DNA of 64,000 bases from Simmondsia chinensis (Eukaryota > Streptophyta > Magnoliopsida > Caryophyllales > Simmondsiaceae). The position numbers and the translations under genes were made by a program. Position 1 is the stretch's first letter. Every line of letters begins with the position of its first letter. The notes under the pieces are model-generated. The model searched no databases. It was not told the origin of the DNA and saw only the letters and a list, made by a program, of their open reading frames with translations. The stretch covers positions 5,154,637 to 5,218,636 of the forward strand of contig JAGTTD010000003.1 in the NCBI GenBank assembly GCA_018398585.1, given 5' to 3'. This document shows, in pieces, positions 43,307 to 54,520 of this stretch.

Positions 43307-45224
43307 ATCTCCCACTTGTCTTAAACTCAATTAGCTTTGCATTATATTACTATCCCCTAGGGATCTTTCAACTATTTGACTATAAACTTTAACTAATACT
43401 GATACGCCACTTTCTTATTCCTTTGCTCATAAACCTTGTTCTACAAGGAACCCTCTGAGTCAACTAGTCTATTCAACAGCTTCATAGATGTCAAGTACCC
43501 AACTTCCATAGTGAACTAAGCAATACAATACTACTTCACTTTTCACCATCTAATGACTCCCATTACAAGGGTAAGTATGGATTTCATATGTCTAACATCT
43601 AAATTCCCTTTTAAAAAACCACCCTTGATAAACTTAATATCATTAGAATCTTGCTAAGGCTTGACCCTAAGAACAAATTGTGCTCATTTTAGTTCTTTTA
43701 CTTTAAATTAATTGGACATTTTAAACTTAACAGTTCATGACAATTCTACACCATTTTCAATAAGCAGAATGACACTTTATACAACATCTTGAAAGTCATC
43801 ACTTTCTAGTCAAGTGACACGTGCATTCATGGTTCACTAACTATTGATTCAAATCCATAGGATTCAATAGCCGTCATCGAATCTACTATTCAATGAACAA
43901 GATGCTTACTAAGTCTACAAATAAGCTACTTCAGTTTGCATACTATATGCTTCCGACTTTTGGCAACAAACTTGTCTGATTGTACCATATACATAAGCTT
44001 ATCAAGATAAATATTCAGAGAACATCATCTTGACATCCATTTCACATATCTCATCATATGAAATACAATGGATGAGAGTATCCTTATGGACTTAGGTATA
44101 ACATCTGGCTAGAAGGTTTTATCAAAGATGATTCCTTCCTTCAGGGTATTAACCCACTGCCAGCAATCCAGTCTTGAAGGTCTCAATCTTCTCGTCCACT
44201 CAACTCTTTGTACTTGTAGGTCCATTTAGATCCAATCCAATGGACTTAAAGTCTTTCGATGCCTCTACAAGTTCCCAGACTTAGTTAAAATATAATTATT
44301 CTAATTTGACTTTAATTACCCTAATCGATTGGTCTGAATCTTTATATTTAAGAGTTTCATTGTTGTCAAACATATCATATTCACCTTCATGGTTAATTGT
44401 TAAGCCCGAAGCCACGAACCTGTCAGGTGACCATGATCATCCTCCCACTACACCAAAGCTCTCATGTACTTAATGTGACAATGACCTAGTTGAAGATATA
44501 TCTAATACAGCATCTACACTATATGTTGTATCATGTTGCTGACACACAGTATCTCATACTGTGAATTTATCGAACACAAGTTATCTGCAGTACTTTTAGA
44601 ACACTTTTTAAAACCTCTGACATAGCAAATATTTTGATATGTTGATGTGACTCATCATATGAATCCTACCATATTCAATAACACATTATTGATCTTTTTT
44701 TTTACCACGCTTTGCAGTAAGTCAATTAAGAATTCTCCCGAGTTCACCACTCTGATCTAATCAAAGTGAATTGATATAACTACCTAACTAATGCCAACTA
44801 TAATTTTTTTATTATTTGAACTTTTCAAAGGATTCAAGACTCAGTCCTTTTCGGTATATCCATATATCAACTTACCTAGTAGTCATAATAAACATTTTAT
44901 GGATACTTATTGCTTCTGCTCGCATGAACTTTTAATAGTCCATAAACATTTTATGAACAAGTTCTAGCAACTTAGTGGGTCTATTACCTTTACTCTTAAA
45001 TGTTCTTTCAGTCACCATTAATTCAAATATGATTCACATACCGGTCATCATTTTAGTACTTAGTGATCTTTAAGACAAATCAAACCAATTTTGAATCATA
45101 TTATATTAATGTGACTTAAGAAGAAGTGCCACTCAAAAGCTATATGGTTTTTAAGATATTCTTTTCTTATATGGTTACACAGTCTAGCTTGTTTTAGATT
45201 AATAAAATGACATTAATGTAATCA
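41473..45224 (-). mobile_element. Copia element B, related to A, truncated
   Basis: A minus-strand LTR (41473-43306; cgttggaaaat to ttccaaca on the plus strand) is followed by the polypurine tract gacaagtgggagatt (minus strand, about 43307-43321) and about 1.9 kb of internal sequence homologous to element A. Minus-strand remnants include ELVEASKDFKSIGLDLNG and DEKIETFKTGLLAVG (about 44170-44300), matching the N-terminal half of copia reverse transcriptase. It ends abruptly near 45224 in A-type LTR sequence. There is no second LTR. Confidence 0.75.
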
Positions 45225-45482
45225 TTGAGAGCGTAAATGCACAGTTTTTTTTTTTTTTTTCCCCATATGCAAACATTCATCTTATGATTTTTTATTTTAT
45301 CAAAATTATTTTATTTTTAAATTTTAATTTTATTCATCTAATGAATACTATTTAGCAAATTTGAATTTACTCATCATATGAATAAATAATTTATCTCATT
45401 AACTCTTTAAACATTTTTTTCATGGTGTAAAATTAGATGTTTGCATAGGAACTCAGGGACAATCTAAATCTTGCTCCGAATG
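45225..45482 (-). repeat. Element A-type LTR, extra segment
   Basis: Matches about 24815-25070 of the A 3' LTR, a part that is already present at 31500-31709 plus 41424-41472. The repeated presence on both sides of B means that B's insertion or a later recombination duplicated about 258 bp. It includes an 18-base T tract (45246-45263). Confidence 0.75.
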
Positions 45483-45872
45483 TGTTAAGATTAAGAATGA
45501 ATCTCAAACCATAAACTAGAGAAGGATAGAATTAAAGAGAGTTTAGATGAGAAGAGAATTGAAAGGGGATGAGATAATAGAAAAAGCTAGATGAGAAAGA
45601 GAGAAATATCTTAAAGAGATAGTTTGTGTTTTCATTGAACGTGGAATTATTAGAGTGACATTACATACTTATACTACTAATCACTTAAGATGGCTAAGTC
45701 TAAAATATCTAAGGATACAATGCACTTGGGCTAAGACTCAACCGACTCTAGCTAGCTACTAAGAACTAAACCTCACTCATTACATGGCTTATCAAAAGGC
45801 TTCAGCTACTTATTACATCATGACTCATTCTAATTACAATTATTCATATGCCCTATCTTAGGAATCGTAACA
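45483..45872 (-). repeat. 3' LTR of element C
   Basis: Minus strand TGTTACGATTCCTAAG to AATCTTAACA. About 93-95% similar to the 5' LTR by eye. Confidence 0.85.
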
Positions 45873-46850
45873 AGACTCCCCTCTTAAGAGATTCTTATTC
45901 TCAAGAATCTTAGAAGAGAGTTGAGAAATTGAAGAACACTTATTGTTGTAGAGGGGAGAGCTGAAAGAGACTAAATCCCGGTTGAGGTCAGCAACAGCAA
46001 GGAACTTCTGAGAATTGCTGAAAGAGACTTTGGAGAACACTTGTTGCTCTAGAAGGAAGTTGATTGTTCTGAAGTCCTTGCCGAAATTTGCAGCTGCAGT
46101 GAATAAAGGTGCCACTAAATCTGAAATACGGCTGAACACATGAGCATGATTCTTGTTTCTACACAATGTTAGCGTTTGGGATGTATTGTACCCTTTCGGT
46201 GGTCTAAACAGATCAAACCAAACTAGCCAAGCATCAACAACCAGTCCATGACACCTCTTGCTGCAGTTAATTCAGCTCAACAACACTAGCTTATTGCTAA
46301 AACATGTAAAAGGCCGAGGATACTACAGCTGCCACCAAACAATCTCGGTTCTCATCCAAAGTATGTAATGCTTGAGCTTCCTTTTACCCCACTAGAGCCC
46401 ACTCCCACAGTTAATTATACCAGGCTCAACTCTTCCTTTAGTGCATAAGGAACATCTGATACCTTGCTTCTTAATGCAACATACCAACTCAATTTCTATG
46501 ACAATTGAAACGTTGGCTTGCAAGCTTGAAACCTTGCTACACGAAGCTAAGTTTCCAATAGTATTAGGCGATCTCCAAGGGAACAATATCATCACTTGAA
46601 CTTCCCAAGAACCCTAATTCACCAACCACTGTCTGCAACTCACCATTTTCAAATTGATCACAAAATCTTCAGCTCTTCTTTGAACCTTCTTGAGTCTCCT
46701 GCATCCAATTGACGTGCTGCAGCTGAATGGGTTCAGGGAAACCTGTATTCCATGTTCTTCAAGCCACCAATCTCGTCTCAATTGAGCAAACTTTGAATCC
46801 CTATCACTGAGCTTAGTAAGACTGCGAAATACACCAGCATAAGGAACCAA
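45858..46850 (-). pseudogene. Degraded coding remnant, 3' part of element C
   Basis: Three open pieces (46850-46614, 46595-46392, 46166-45858) lie in one minus-strand frame separated by stops. The last ends with LENKNLLRGES just at the polypurine tract, reminiscent of the short LEDK-type tail that follows chromodomains in gypsy polyproteins. Nothing else matches a family I know. It looks like the end of the same decayed frame as the upstream pieces after a frameshift. Confidence 0.45.
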
Positions 46851-47055
46851 TGGAGCATCAGTACAGCTGTGAACATCTCAAGAGCAAGGGCTGGTCTGTG
46901 CTTGATTTCTCTACTCGTATGTATGCTAACTCCAGCTAGAACTGGCCTTAAACTTTCGCAGACAAGCTGAAGTACTGCTTCAACTTGTATGTAACCTCGG
47001 ATGATACTCAATCAATAACATTCAACAACACCCTCTTGCATTTCTGAAGCAGATC

Positions 47056-48684
47056 TCAAGAATTCTGCATCTTCACTGCTAATTTCTGCATTGTTGAGCT
47101 CAGTTTCATCAGCTTGTTCCACCTTCCTTGCTTGTTCTGGATACAAGGTACCTTGCTGCTAGATTGAACCCATATTAATGAGTCTTTGGGTTCCCTTTGT
47201 TTGCTCAGCTTGCTGTTGCAACCAAGCAGGTAAGCCCACACACAGAGACGGCAGCAGTAAGGCACCATTTTTATTGACAAAGAACTTCAACTTCACCACC
47301 ATGTTGCCTCTTCTAAACAAGACCCCTTGGTACTTAAATTCAAATTGATTAATACAGCTATTTGGTCTTCAATCCCAACTCTGAGCTGAAATCCAAAATC
47401 AGAAACTTGGCCTTTCTTTTGCTTAAATCTGAGATGCACATTTGCTTAAGTCACATGTTCCTGCATCGAATCCATTTGTCTCAGCTTCTTGAGACCTTGA
47501 AATCCTTCTCCCAGATCAGGAGGAGGCCTATCACAAGTGCTTGCACTTGGATGAGTCATAATTCCACTCGAAGAAGGAAGCATATCAACCTGATCTTGCA
47601 AATCATCCAACTGACAGTGTGCTTCAGCTTGCTTAAGTACAGAAGATTCTTCACCCGGCTTAGGAAGTGCTTTTACACTCATGTTTGTACCTAAATAAAC
47701 CTTCTCTCCACTCAAAGAACCTTGCCAAGCATGCAACAGAATACTACTTGCATACTTCTGGTTCTGACTTGGCTTAGTAGCATGTACAGGAGAAGTAAAT
47801 AGCACATCTTGTGCTGCATTTGATGATTACGCAGCTGCAACATGTGGTTTCCCAATTGAATTCATGGGTTTTGTAGTAAAAGCTCTTTGATTTCGAACTA
47901 CAGCTTCCCCTTCTGAATTGAATCTTGTATTGTCAATTGAACTCCCTTCAATGTGCTACTGCAATTGATGTCCACCATGCCCAAACACATTTCATCCATC
48001 CTGTACAGGGTCAAAGGGTCTCACCCCAGCCTGATTTACTGCTAAATTAGCCTCTTGACTGCACTTAGTTTGAGCTCTTCTATCAAAAACTAGTGATTGC
48101 TATTAAGAATGTTGCACCGAAGCATACTTTACAGCTGCAGAACTCATCTGATCCCATTCCACTTGCTGATTTTGTGAAGGTGTTACTTCAACTTGAGCAA
48201 ATGTCTTTGCCTTCCCACTTGCATTAGAACTTAAAGTTGAATCATCTCCTACTGTGTCCCATTTTAGCTTTGTATCTGCCTCTATACATGAACTCAGAAT
48301 CGGGTTTAAAAGATGAGATGCTTCCTTTGGAACTTGATCAATGTCCCTACATATCACTTCCACTTAAGGACTTGGTTCACATTGAGGAAGTTGATTATCA
48401 AGCTGTTCTTGTAGGCCATCTATCTACAGATGCAATTGTTGGTAATGCTAATCTGACTTTTGATTCCATTCATAACATCTTCGATCACTTTCCTCCTGTA
48501 TATTGCAAAATATTTCCGCAATCCTCTCACGCATCTCAGTCATTATTAGTTCTAGGTCTGCATTTGTCACGAAACTCAAAGCATGGCCTTTTAAAAAACT
48601 AATAGTTGCATCAACACCAGCATTAACCCTTGGTTGTTCCGTAAATGAAGTTTGTGTAGCAGAACTAGTGCCTTGGTTGCTCAA
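47056..48684 (-). pseudogene. Unrecognised degraded ORF, middle part of element C
   Basis: Open pieces at 48684-48448, 48363-48103, 47805-47446 and 47280-47056 all lie in the same minus-strand frame, separated only by nonsense codons, so they represent one former reading frame of about 540 codons. The N-terminal piece is amphipathic and charged (LIMTEMRERIAEIFCNIQEE), consistent with a coiled coil. The middle is Ser/Gln-rich. No CCHC knuckle, DSG or other retroviral motif is seen. It could be a divergent gag or a captured sequence; the function is unknown. Confidence 0.5.
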
Positions 48685-48716
48685 TTTTATCCTTTCTTGG
48701 CCCTCTTGACACTTCC

Positions 48717-49073
48717 TTAGATATGAGAGCTTGCTCCAAGCCTATCAGTGGATATTAACAACACCTTGGGCTGCTTCCTTCCTAACTTCATGCACTCATG
48801 TAGCTTTCCAAGGACTTCTATATTTGCTTGAAGTTGTAAAAAATCTGGTGCAGCTACTTGAAAAACTAGGATTGGCTTCTCCAATGCTCTTATCCTCTTG
48901 CTAGAGTAGCACTTCTTGTGATTTAAATGCATGATGAATTTGACGTTCTCATCTTGTTGATTTCTGACAAGAATCCGCAACTTCTTGAGGCTCAGCACCC
49001 TGATTCCCACCTCTGGGCAAACCACTTCCAAATCTGAAGGAATTGCACTCAAGACAGGTTGTAAGGCTTCCAT
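48717..49073 (-). pseudogene. Unrecognised ORF, 5' part of element C
   Basis: 118 codons from ATG (MEALQPVLSAIP) to a stop, after a ~1-kb untranslated leader from the primer site. It contains basic and hydrophobic stretches (KKLRILVRNQQDENVKF; LQLQANIEVLGKLHECMKL). It lies in a different frame from the following pieces, so a frameshift or a separate ORF is possible. No family recognised. Confidence 0.45.
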
Positions 49074-50121
49074 TTGTATCTAAGCTTGGTGTAACTCAAC
49101 TAAATCGACTTCAAGACACTGAATGGATTGATTACAAACAAATCCAACACTCTGATGCAAATCGTTGCAAGCCAGACAGTGTAAATCAACTCAACTTCGG
49201 CTAATAACTTCGAATACAAATCCAACAAAATTGTGAGTCTCGAATCGAACACAATATCAGCTGCTGATTGCTTAACCGCAACCTACTCTCTTTGCTTACA
49301 CGAATCTCACCTTATGTCTGCTCAACAATCGCAGCAAAGCACAAACCCTAACTGTCGAACTTTCACGAATCAAAGAGAAACTCAAACCAAACCCTAACCA
49401 CTGTATTACTCGAACAAATCTAACTCTAAATCTGAATTAGGTTCGAACTTAGCTGTAATTATGACTTCAACACACTAATCCACAATCGTGTTTAACTTCA
49501 ATGAATCGAAGATGAATACGAAGAGGATTCAAATTATTAGCAACAATTTGTTCAATTCTATTCAGCTCTTTGCACTTTTAGTTAATGAATTAAGCTCAAT
49601 TTCTTTGTCTAAATTATCAAGGATAAGGTAGTAATCTAAAGTTTATCTTGCTCAACTTCAATCAACACTAACACAACTCAAGTTGTTTTGATCACTTACA
49701 ATTTTGAGCTTAAATGTACTCCAAAGCAAAACCTGATTATGTCCAATGTACCGCAGCAAGCTCATGGTTCAGATCACAAACAGAATTCTGATCTCAATAT
49801 GAAGATAACTCAGCAAGTTTACACTGAATCATGAGCCAACGCAAGCTTCTTCACAAAGAATTCAAGCTCTGAAGATCTGCACCACATGCAAACCTCCACC
49901 GCCACTGTCAATAGTGAGATCATGCATTCAAGATCACACATCAAATATCAAATTCAACCTCTTTTTACTTGTTTCAACGTAATTTTCATATATGTTCTTG
50001 ATCAAGTACTCAAGAACTTGATATCAATCAATCAAGAATTAAAAATTGAACTCCTAATCAATTTTTAATGAAATCAAGGATATTTGATATCAAATCACGC
50101 TCGATTTGGAAGCCAAACAAG

Positions 50122-50133
50122 GCTCTGATACCA
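50122..50133 (-). other. Primer binding site of element C
   Basis: gctctgatacca on the plus strand, the exact complement of tggtatcagagc, two bases from the 5' LTR end of this minus-strand element. Confidence 0.92.
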
Positions 50134-50135
50134 AT

Positions 50136-50525
50136 TGCTAAGATCGAGAATGAATCTCAAATCATAACCTAGGGAAGGATAGAATCAAAGAGAGTTTAGA
50201 TGAGAAGAGAAGTGAAAGGAGATGAGATAATAGAGAAAGTTAGATGAAAAAGAGAGAAATATCTGAAAGAGATAGTTTGTGTTTTAATTGAATGAGGAAT
50301 TACAAGAGTGACATTACATACTTATACTACTAATCACTCAAGATGGCTTAGTCTAAAACATGTAAGGATACAATGCACTTGGGCCAAGACTCAACTGACT
50401 CTAGCTAGCTACTAAGAACTAAACCTCACACATTACATGGCTTATCAAAAGGCTTAAGCTACTTATTACATCATGACTCATTCTAATTACAATTATTCAT
50501 ATGCCTTATCTTAGGAATCATAACA
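50136..50525 (-). repeat. 5' LTR of element C
   Basis: 390 bp, tgctaagatcgag to aatcataaca on the plus strand, the same length as the 3' LTR. Confidence 0.85.
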
Positions 50526-51478
50526 AAATGGATCAAAACTAATTATCATCTCATGATAATATTTGATTATCATTCAATAGGAATTAACTCCACTAAATAA
50601 GTCTTACTACACTCAAAAATTAAACTTATTTATTCGATAATTTCCAATATGTAATAAATGCATGATCAACCCCTCTATTACATATTCATGAGAAGTAATA
50701 ACAAAAACTAGCATCATTATACTTCTCACAGCTTCTTCTTAAGTTCCCGACTCACCCTTTTTCAAATAATTCTGTAATACGACAACATATCCTTCGTATC
50801 AATTCCAGTGACAAACACTAGGAATACTTTGGCAAAAGATTCTGAATTTTTCGAGCTCTTCCAAATCTACTTGTGGAGACATCTGTATCTCATAAGAGAC
50901 TATAGACTCCTTATTGACTATTTTATTCGCACAACATTTCATATAGTAACTCAACGTACGTAGACTATTGTTCACTTTACTGTTAAGTACATTAAAGTGA
51001 TAAACACTACGTGCATGGATTCAAGATAATCTCAGAATTTAGAGTTATCACCTAATCACAAACAACTATATATTGTGATAACAGTTAAGAAATAAATAAT
51101 TCCATTGGTCCAGCTCAATGTTCTAATCTTATTGACGAACACTGACATGATACTTCTGGACCCCTATCCGCATGACCTAGACGAGCCATCTGAGGTATCA
51201 TGTTATAGTCTAATCAGACACGTTATCACTGACTATGAACTAACTTTGACAACATGTCACAATTTTGATTTAAGTCTATCCGTGGCTCAATCTTATTAAC
51301 CACTTAAACCAAACAATGACATGTCGTATTAGACTGCGTCCATTGCATGGAACGTTTTAGAAATAATCACATGCATGTTTGACCCGTAAACCATAATCAA
51401 ACATAAAATAGATAAAATAATTTTATTTATTGATATTTAAACATAAATAATTGGGTTTTCAGTACATTGGTTCCAACA
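50526..51478 (-). repeat. Element A LTR, final segment
   Basis: Matches 25070-26049 of the A 3' LTR, from aaatggatcaaaactaatta to cattggttccaaca, and ends the nested complex. It is followed directly by CTAAG (51479-51483). Confidence 0.85.
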
Positions 51479-51483
51479 CTAAG

Positions 51484-52394
51484 AATGCTATCCTGACCCA
51501 ATGGTTATAAAGAAGGCCAAGGTGTATTATTTGGTGTCGAATAAGCCGGACCATGACAACCTGGTCCACTGCAACCACCTTCGAGAGCGATCTTTGCCAC
51601 GAAAGTTAGTTCAACCACCATGTTTTAGTGCCCCATGACCATGACCAACCCCTGAGTTACATTCACCTCTATTCTAGTTGTGGCCACCACTACCTCAAGA
51701 TCATGAGTCAGAGGCCACAAAAGTGCTAATTGGTGTGCCCCAAGTGAAGGATGGGAAGACTAATGAAGGGCTAACTTATAGTCCTTATGCAAGAACTTGG
51801 ACTCAAGAATTTAATAAGACAACTCCATATTCGAATGTGTTACAATATTAACAAAAGGTCTCATATTTTTCTAGCAGACCATCTGGGGATTTGATATATC
51901 AAATCCTTTTGGAGAATAGGACAATGAAATAGCAGCAAGTTAATATGACATAGCTTTAATATGACATAATAAGATTCCATAGACTCATTAGAACTCATTT
52001 TAGCTACAGTCAATTAACCCATTTGCAGTACAATGATCTAGAAAATTACAGTCTGAAGATACCCATACCTCACAACAATTAGGTAAATTATTGACCTTCA
52101 CAAAAATTTTAGGAGATAGTTATTACGATTTATATTTCGTATTTTCTATATTTCTTTATTTGTACATTTCTTTACTTTGCATTAGTTTTATTTTTCATGT
52201 CCATATTTTTTTCCTTGTTATTGGGCTTCTTGTGTCAGGCCCATTTTGGTGGGACTTTATTGTTTGCTTTATTAGATTTTATGTAATTAGTATTTTTTTT
52301 TCCAGTTAAAGCAGTATAGAAAAATTCAGAGAGGCTAGGATTTTGCTTCAGCTTTCTCCACCTCTGTCATACGATCTTCCATGGCTTCTAACAA
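51484..52394. other. Older retroelement remnant left of copia F
   Basis: No LTR pair or intact frame. The last 35 bases before F join, once F is removed, to 58316 onward. On the minus strand a short open stretch across the joint reads RLLEAMEDRMTEVEKAEAK, a coiled-coil-like piece such as starts some gag proteins. T-rich DNA at 52120-52320. An unclassified remnant of the element into which F inserted. Confidence 0.35.
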
Positions 52395-52399
52395 TCTTG

Positions 52400-53213
52400 T
52401 GTTGGAAATGTAACAAAGATTAGTCAAATTGAATCTTAAAGGCCTAAGCTAAAACCCACATCCCACATGGATAATTTAGTGAAGGGAGGGGTAATTTATA
52501 TATGATCTTGTAACAAGGAGTACTTGAACTAAGTAATGGGTGAGAGAAGGGTGGGAACCACAGGTGCGCCACCAGCCAATCGGGCCGTGCTCAGGCGAGG
52601 GTGCGGGTGTGGGTGTGGGTGTCCTTTTTATTACGAGTACTTTTATTTTATCGGAAATATTTTAGTCGGCCATCAACGCGCCTTGTAAAAATGCACCCGT
52701 CTCTCCCATGAAGAACCTCCATTACTGCTTAGGGACGCACCCCTTTAAAGCTGACAATTGGACCTCCATTATTACTTGTTTTTCCCAAGGGACGCAACCC
52801 TTCAGGGCTGACAGCGGGGAGGTCATAGCTGCTCCCAACACCCACCATTATAACTATAAATATCGCCTCTTTTCAGCCATTTTCTATCATCCAAAAAGCT
52901 AGAACATCTCCTCCTCTTTCTATAAGCTCTCTCCTACCTTCTTCTCCAAAACTCTTTCTATGTCTAGGCAAGTTCACTTAGCATCCCACCCGGCTTCTAA
53001 CGAGTACACGTTAAAGGTCGGACCGCGTTAATCTTGGAGGACAGCTGCCGGTTGGACTGTAATCGCCCTAGCAGCGGCGAAATCGTCTTTTAGGACAGTG
53101 GCATATACCACGGCGCGGTTACTCATTTGTAAGATCTTTCCTCACTTAATCATTTAGTCGTTTTCGTTGCTGTGTTTGATTGGTTGCTGTTTTACTCACT
53201 GTTTTACTCAACA
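52400..53213 (+). repeat. 5' LTR of copia F
   Basis: 814 bp, TGTTGGAAATG to ACTCAACA. A TATA-like motif (tataactataaatatcgcc) lies at about 52848-52867. Contains a (gggtgt)n run near 52600. Confidence 0.88.
52848..52867 (+). promoter_or_regulatory. TATA-like promoter core of F 5' LTR
   Basis: ataactataaatatcgcctc lies about 350 bases before the LTR end, where transcription of a copia element usually begins. The whole region (about 245 bp) is deleted from the 3' LTR. Confidence 0.55.
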
Positions 53214-53238
53214 ATCTAAAAGACGATTTACTTCAATC

Positions 53239-53832
53239 ATGTCAATGAAACTCCCTCTTCCCGATATGTCTAAACTTGAACCACTATGTGGGAAGAACTA
53301 CAAATGCTGGTCTCTTAAGCTGCTGTTCTACCCAGAACAACTTAATATTGACTATGTTCGCTATGAAAAGAGTGTCCCTGAATAACAAACTGCTAAAAAC
53401 ATTTTTGAGTAAAAATTCACTGCGGATAATAAAAGATGTAGGGGAACACTGTTGCATTACATGACCAATAGTTTATTCGATATTTATGTTAAAATGGATA
53501 CCGATGAGGAAACATGGGACACACTTCTCAAAAAATATAGAAGCGACAATGCGGGTACTAGAAAATACGCTGTTGGCAAATGGCTGGATTTTAAAGTAGT
53601 TGACGACAAACTAATCATTGACCAAATACACGAGTATGAAAACATCGTAGCTACTCTGCTATCAGATGGTCTGAAAATTTGCGAAATCACTCAAGCTTAT
53701 GTCCTTTTTGAAAAGCTTCCGCCCTCACGAAAGGACTATAGGAATCTACTCATGCATAAAAAAAAAGGATCCATCTTTAGAAGAACTTATGGGTCATCTG
53801 AAAATCGAAAAAGAAAACAGGCCAAAAGATAA
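53239..53832 (+). pseudogene. gag of copia F
   Basis: ATG 53239 (MSMKLPLPDMSKLEP) lies only 25 bases after the LTR. The segment continues through GKNYKCWSLKLLFY, a stop and frame changes near 53383-53450, then DEETWDTLLKKYRSDNAG and WLDFKVVDDKLIIDQIHEYE (53503-53640), which is the UBN2-type gag of copia elements, ending in a lysine/arginine-rich tail. A frameshift near 53765 moves the knuckle to another frame. Confidence 0.85.
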
Positions 53833-54520
53833 GGCAAACTCACACTCTTACTATTCTAAAGCTAACATTGTCGAAACAAAAGCCGCCTCCTTTGACAGGT
53901 TCAAAGGAAAAGACAAAAGGTATCACTCCCACCTCAAACCCGGGGGAAAAATTCACAAAGCGAAGGCCAAATTCCAAGGAGAATGCTACTTTTGCGGGAA
54001 ACATGGACACAAAGCAAAGGACTGCAGAAACAGGAAGAACCAACCCAAAGACAACAAGAACAAGGCCAATCTAGTAGAAATTGACAACATTGTAGCTGTG
54101 GTCTCGGAAGTGAAGTTGGTGAACAATGTGACAGAATGGATAGTGGATACTGGCACTACTAGACACATCTGTGCACGTCAGAACATGTTTGAAGAATACC
54201 AGAAGGAGAATGGTGGCGATGTTATCTACATGGGAAATTCAGCAGCCGTACCAATCCTCAGAAAAGAAAAGATTTCTTTAAAACTCATCTCTGGTAAAAT
54301 GCTTACATTAACTAATGTGCTGCATGTGGCTGATATGCGTAGAAACCTGATATCCGGTAGCCTTCTCATTAAAGCCGATTTAAAATTGGCATTTGATTCT
54401 GATAGACTCGTGCTCACTACAAATGGTGAATTTGTAGGGAAGGGTTACTGTTATGGGGGTCTATTTATTCATGATGCTAACTACGTTAATGAAGTGAATG
54501 CTAGTACTTCTTCCGCTTAA
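53699..54520 (+). pseudogene. Zinc knuckle and protease of copia F
   Basis: 273 open codons. CYFCGKHGHKAKDC at 53984-54025 is a perfect CCHC knuckle. WIVDTGTTRHICA (near 54138-54176) is the copia protease active site, with the D-T-G triad intact. ISGSLLIKADLKLAFDSDRLV follows with the usual strand pattern up to TAA at 54518. The stop separates it from integrase. Confidence 0.9.

Larger units (their letters stand above)
45483..50525 (-). mobile_element. Pol-less LTR retrotransposon C (LARD-like)
   Basis: Both LTRs are 390 bp (45483-45872 and 50136-50525) and very similar. GAATG (45478-45482) and AAATG (50526-50530) form the target duplication with one mismatch. On the minus strand a perfect tRNA-Met primer site (50122-50133) and a polypurine tract (tcttaagaggggagtct, about 45873-45890) are present. 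The 4.26-kb interior shows no protease, reverse transcriptase, RNase H or integrase motif on either strand. It must have moved with enzymes from another element. Confidence 0.88.
24162..51478 (-). mobile_element. Ty1/copia element A with nested insertions (27.3 kb complex)
   Basis: A minus-strand copia element. Its 3' LTR is 24162-26049, the internal region is 26050-30829, and its 5' LTR begins at 30830 and is scattered to 51478 by later insertions (D, B, C and the tandem duplication). The polypurine tract reads gacaagtgggagatt on the minus strand (about 26050-26064), next to the LTR start. Matching CTAAG lies at both outer borders. All coding sequence is degraded beyond function. Confidence 0.7.

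Noticed and set aside
47362..47694. 110-codon plus-strand gene in element C
   Set aside because: It is antisense to the better supported minus-strand frame and has no start context or domain.
53699..54520. Independent zinc-finger gene
   Set aside because: The CCHC motif and protease are the nucleocapsid and protease of copia F in their normal place.
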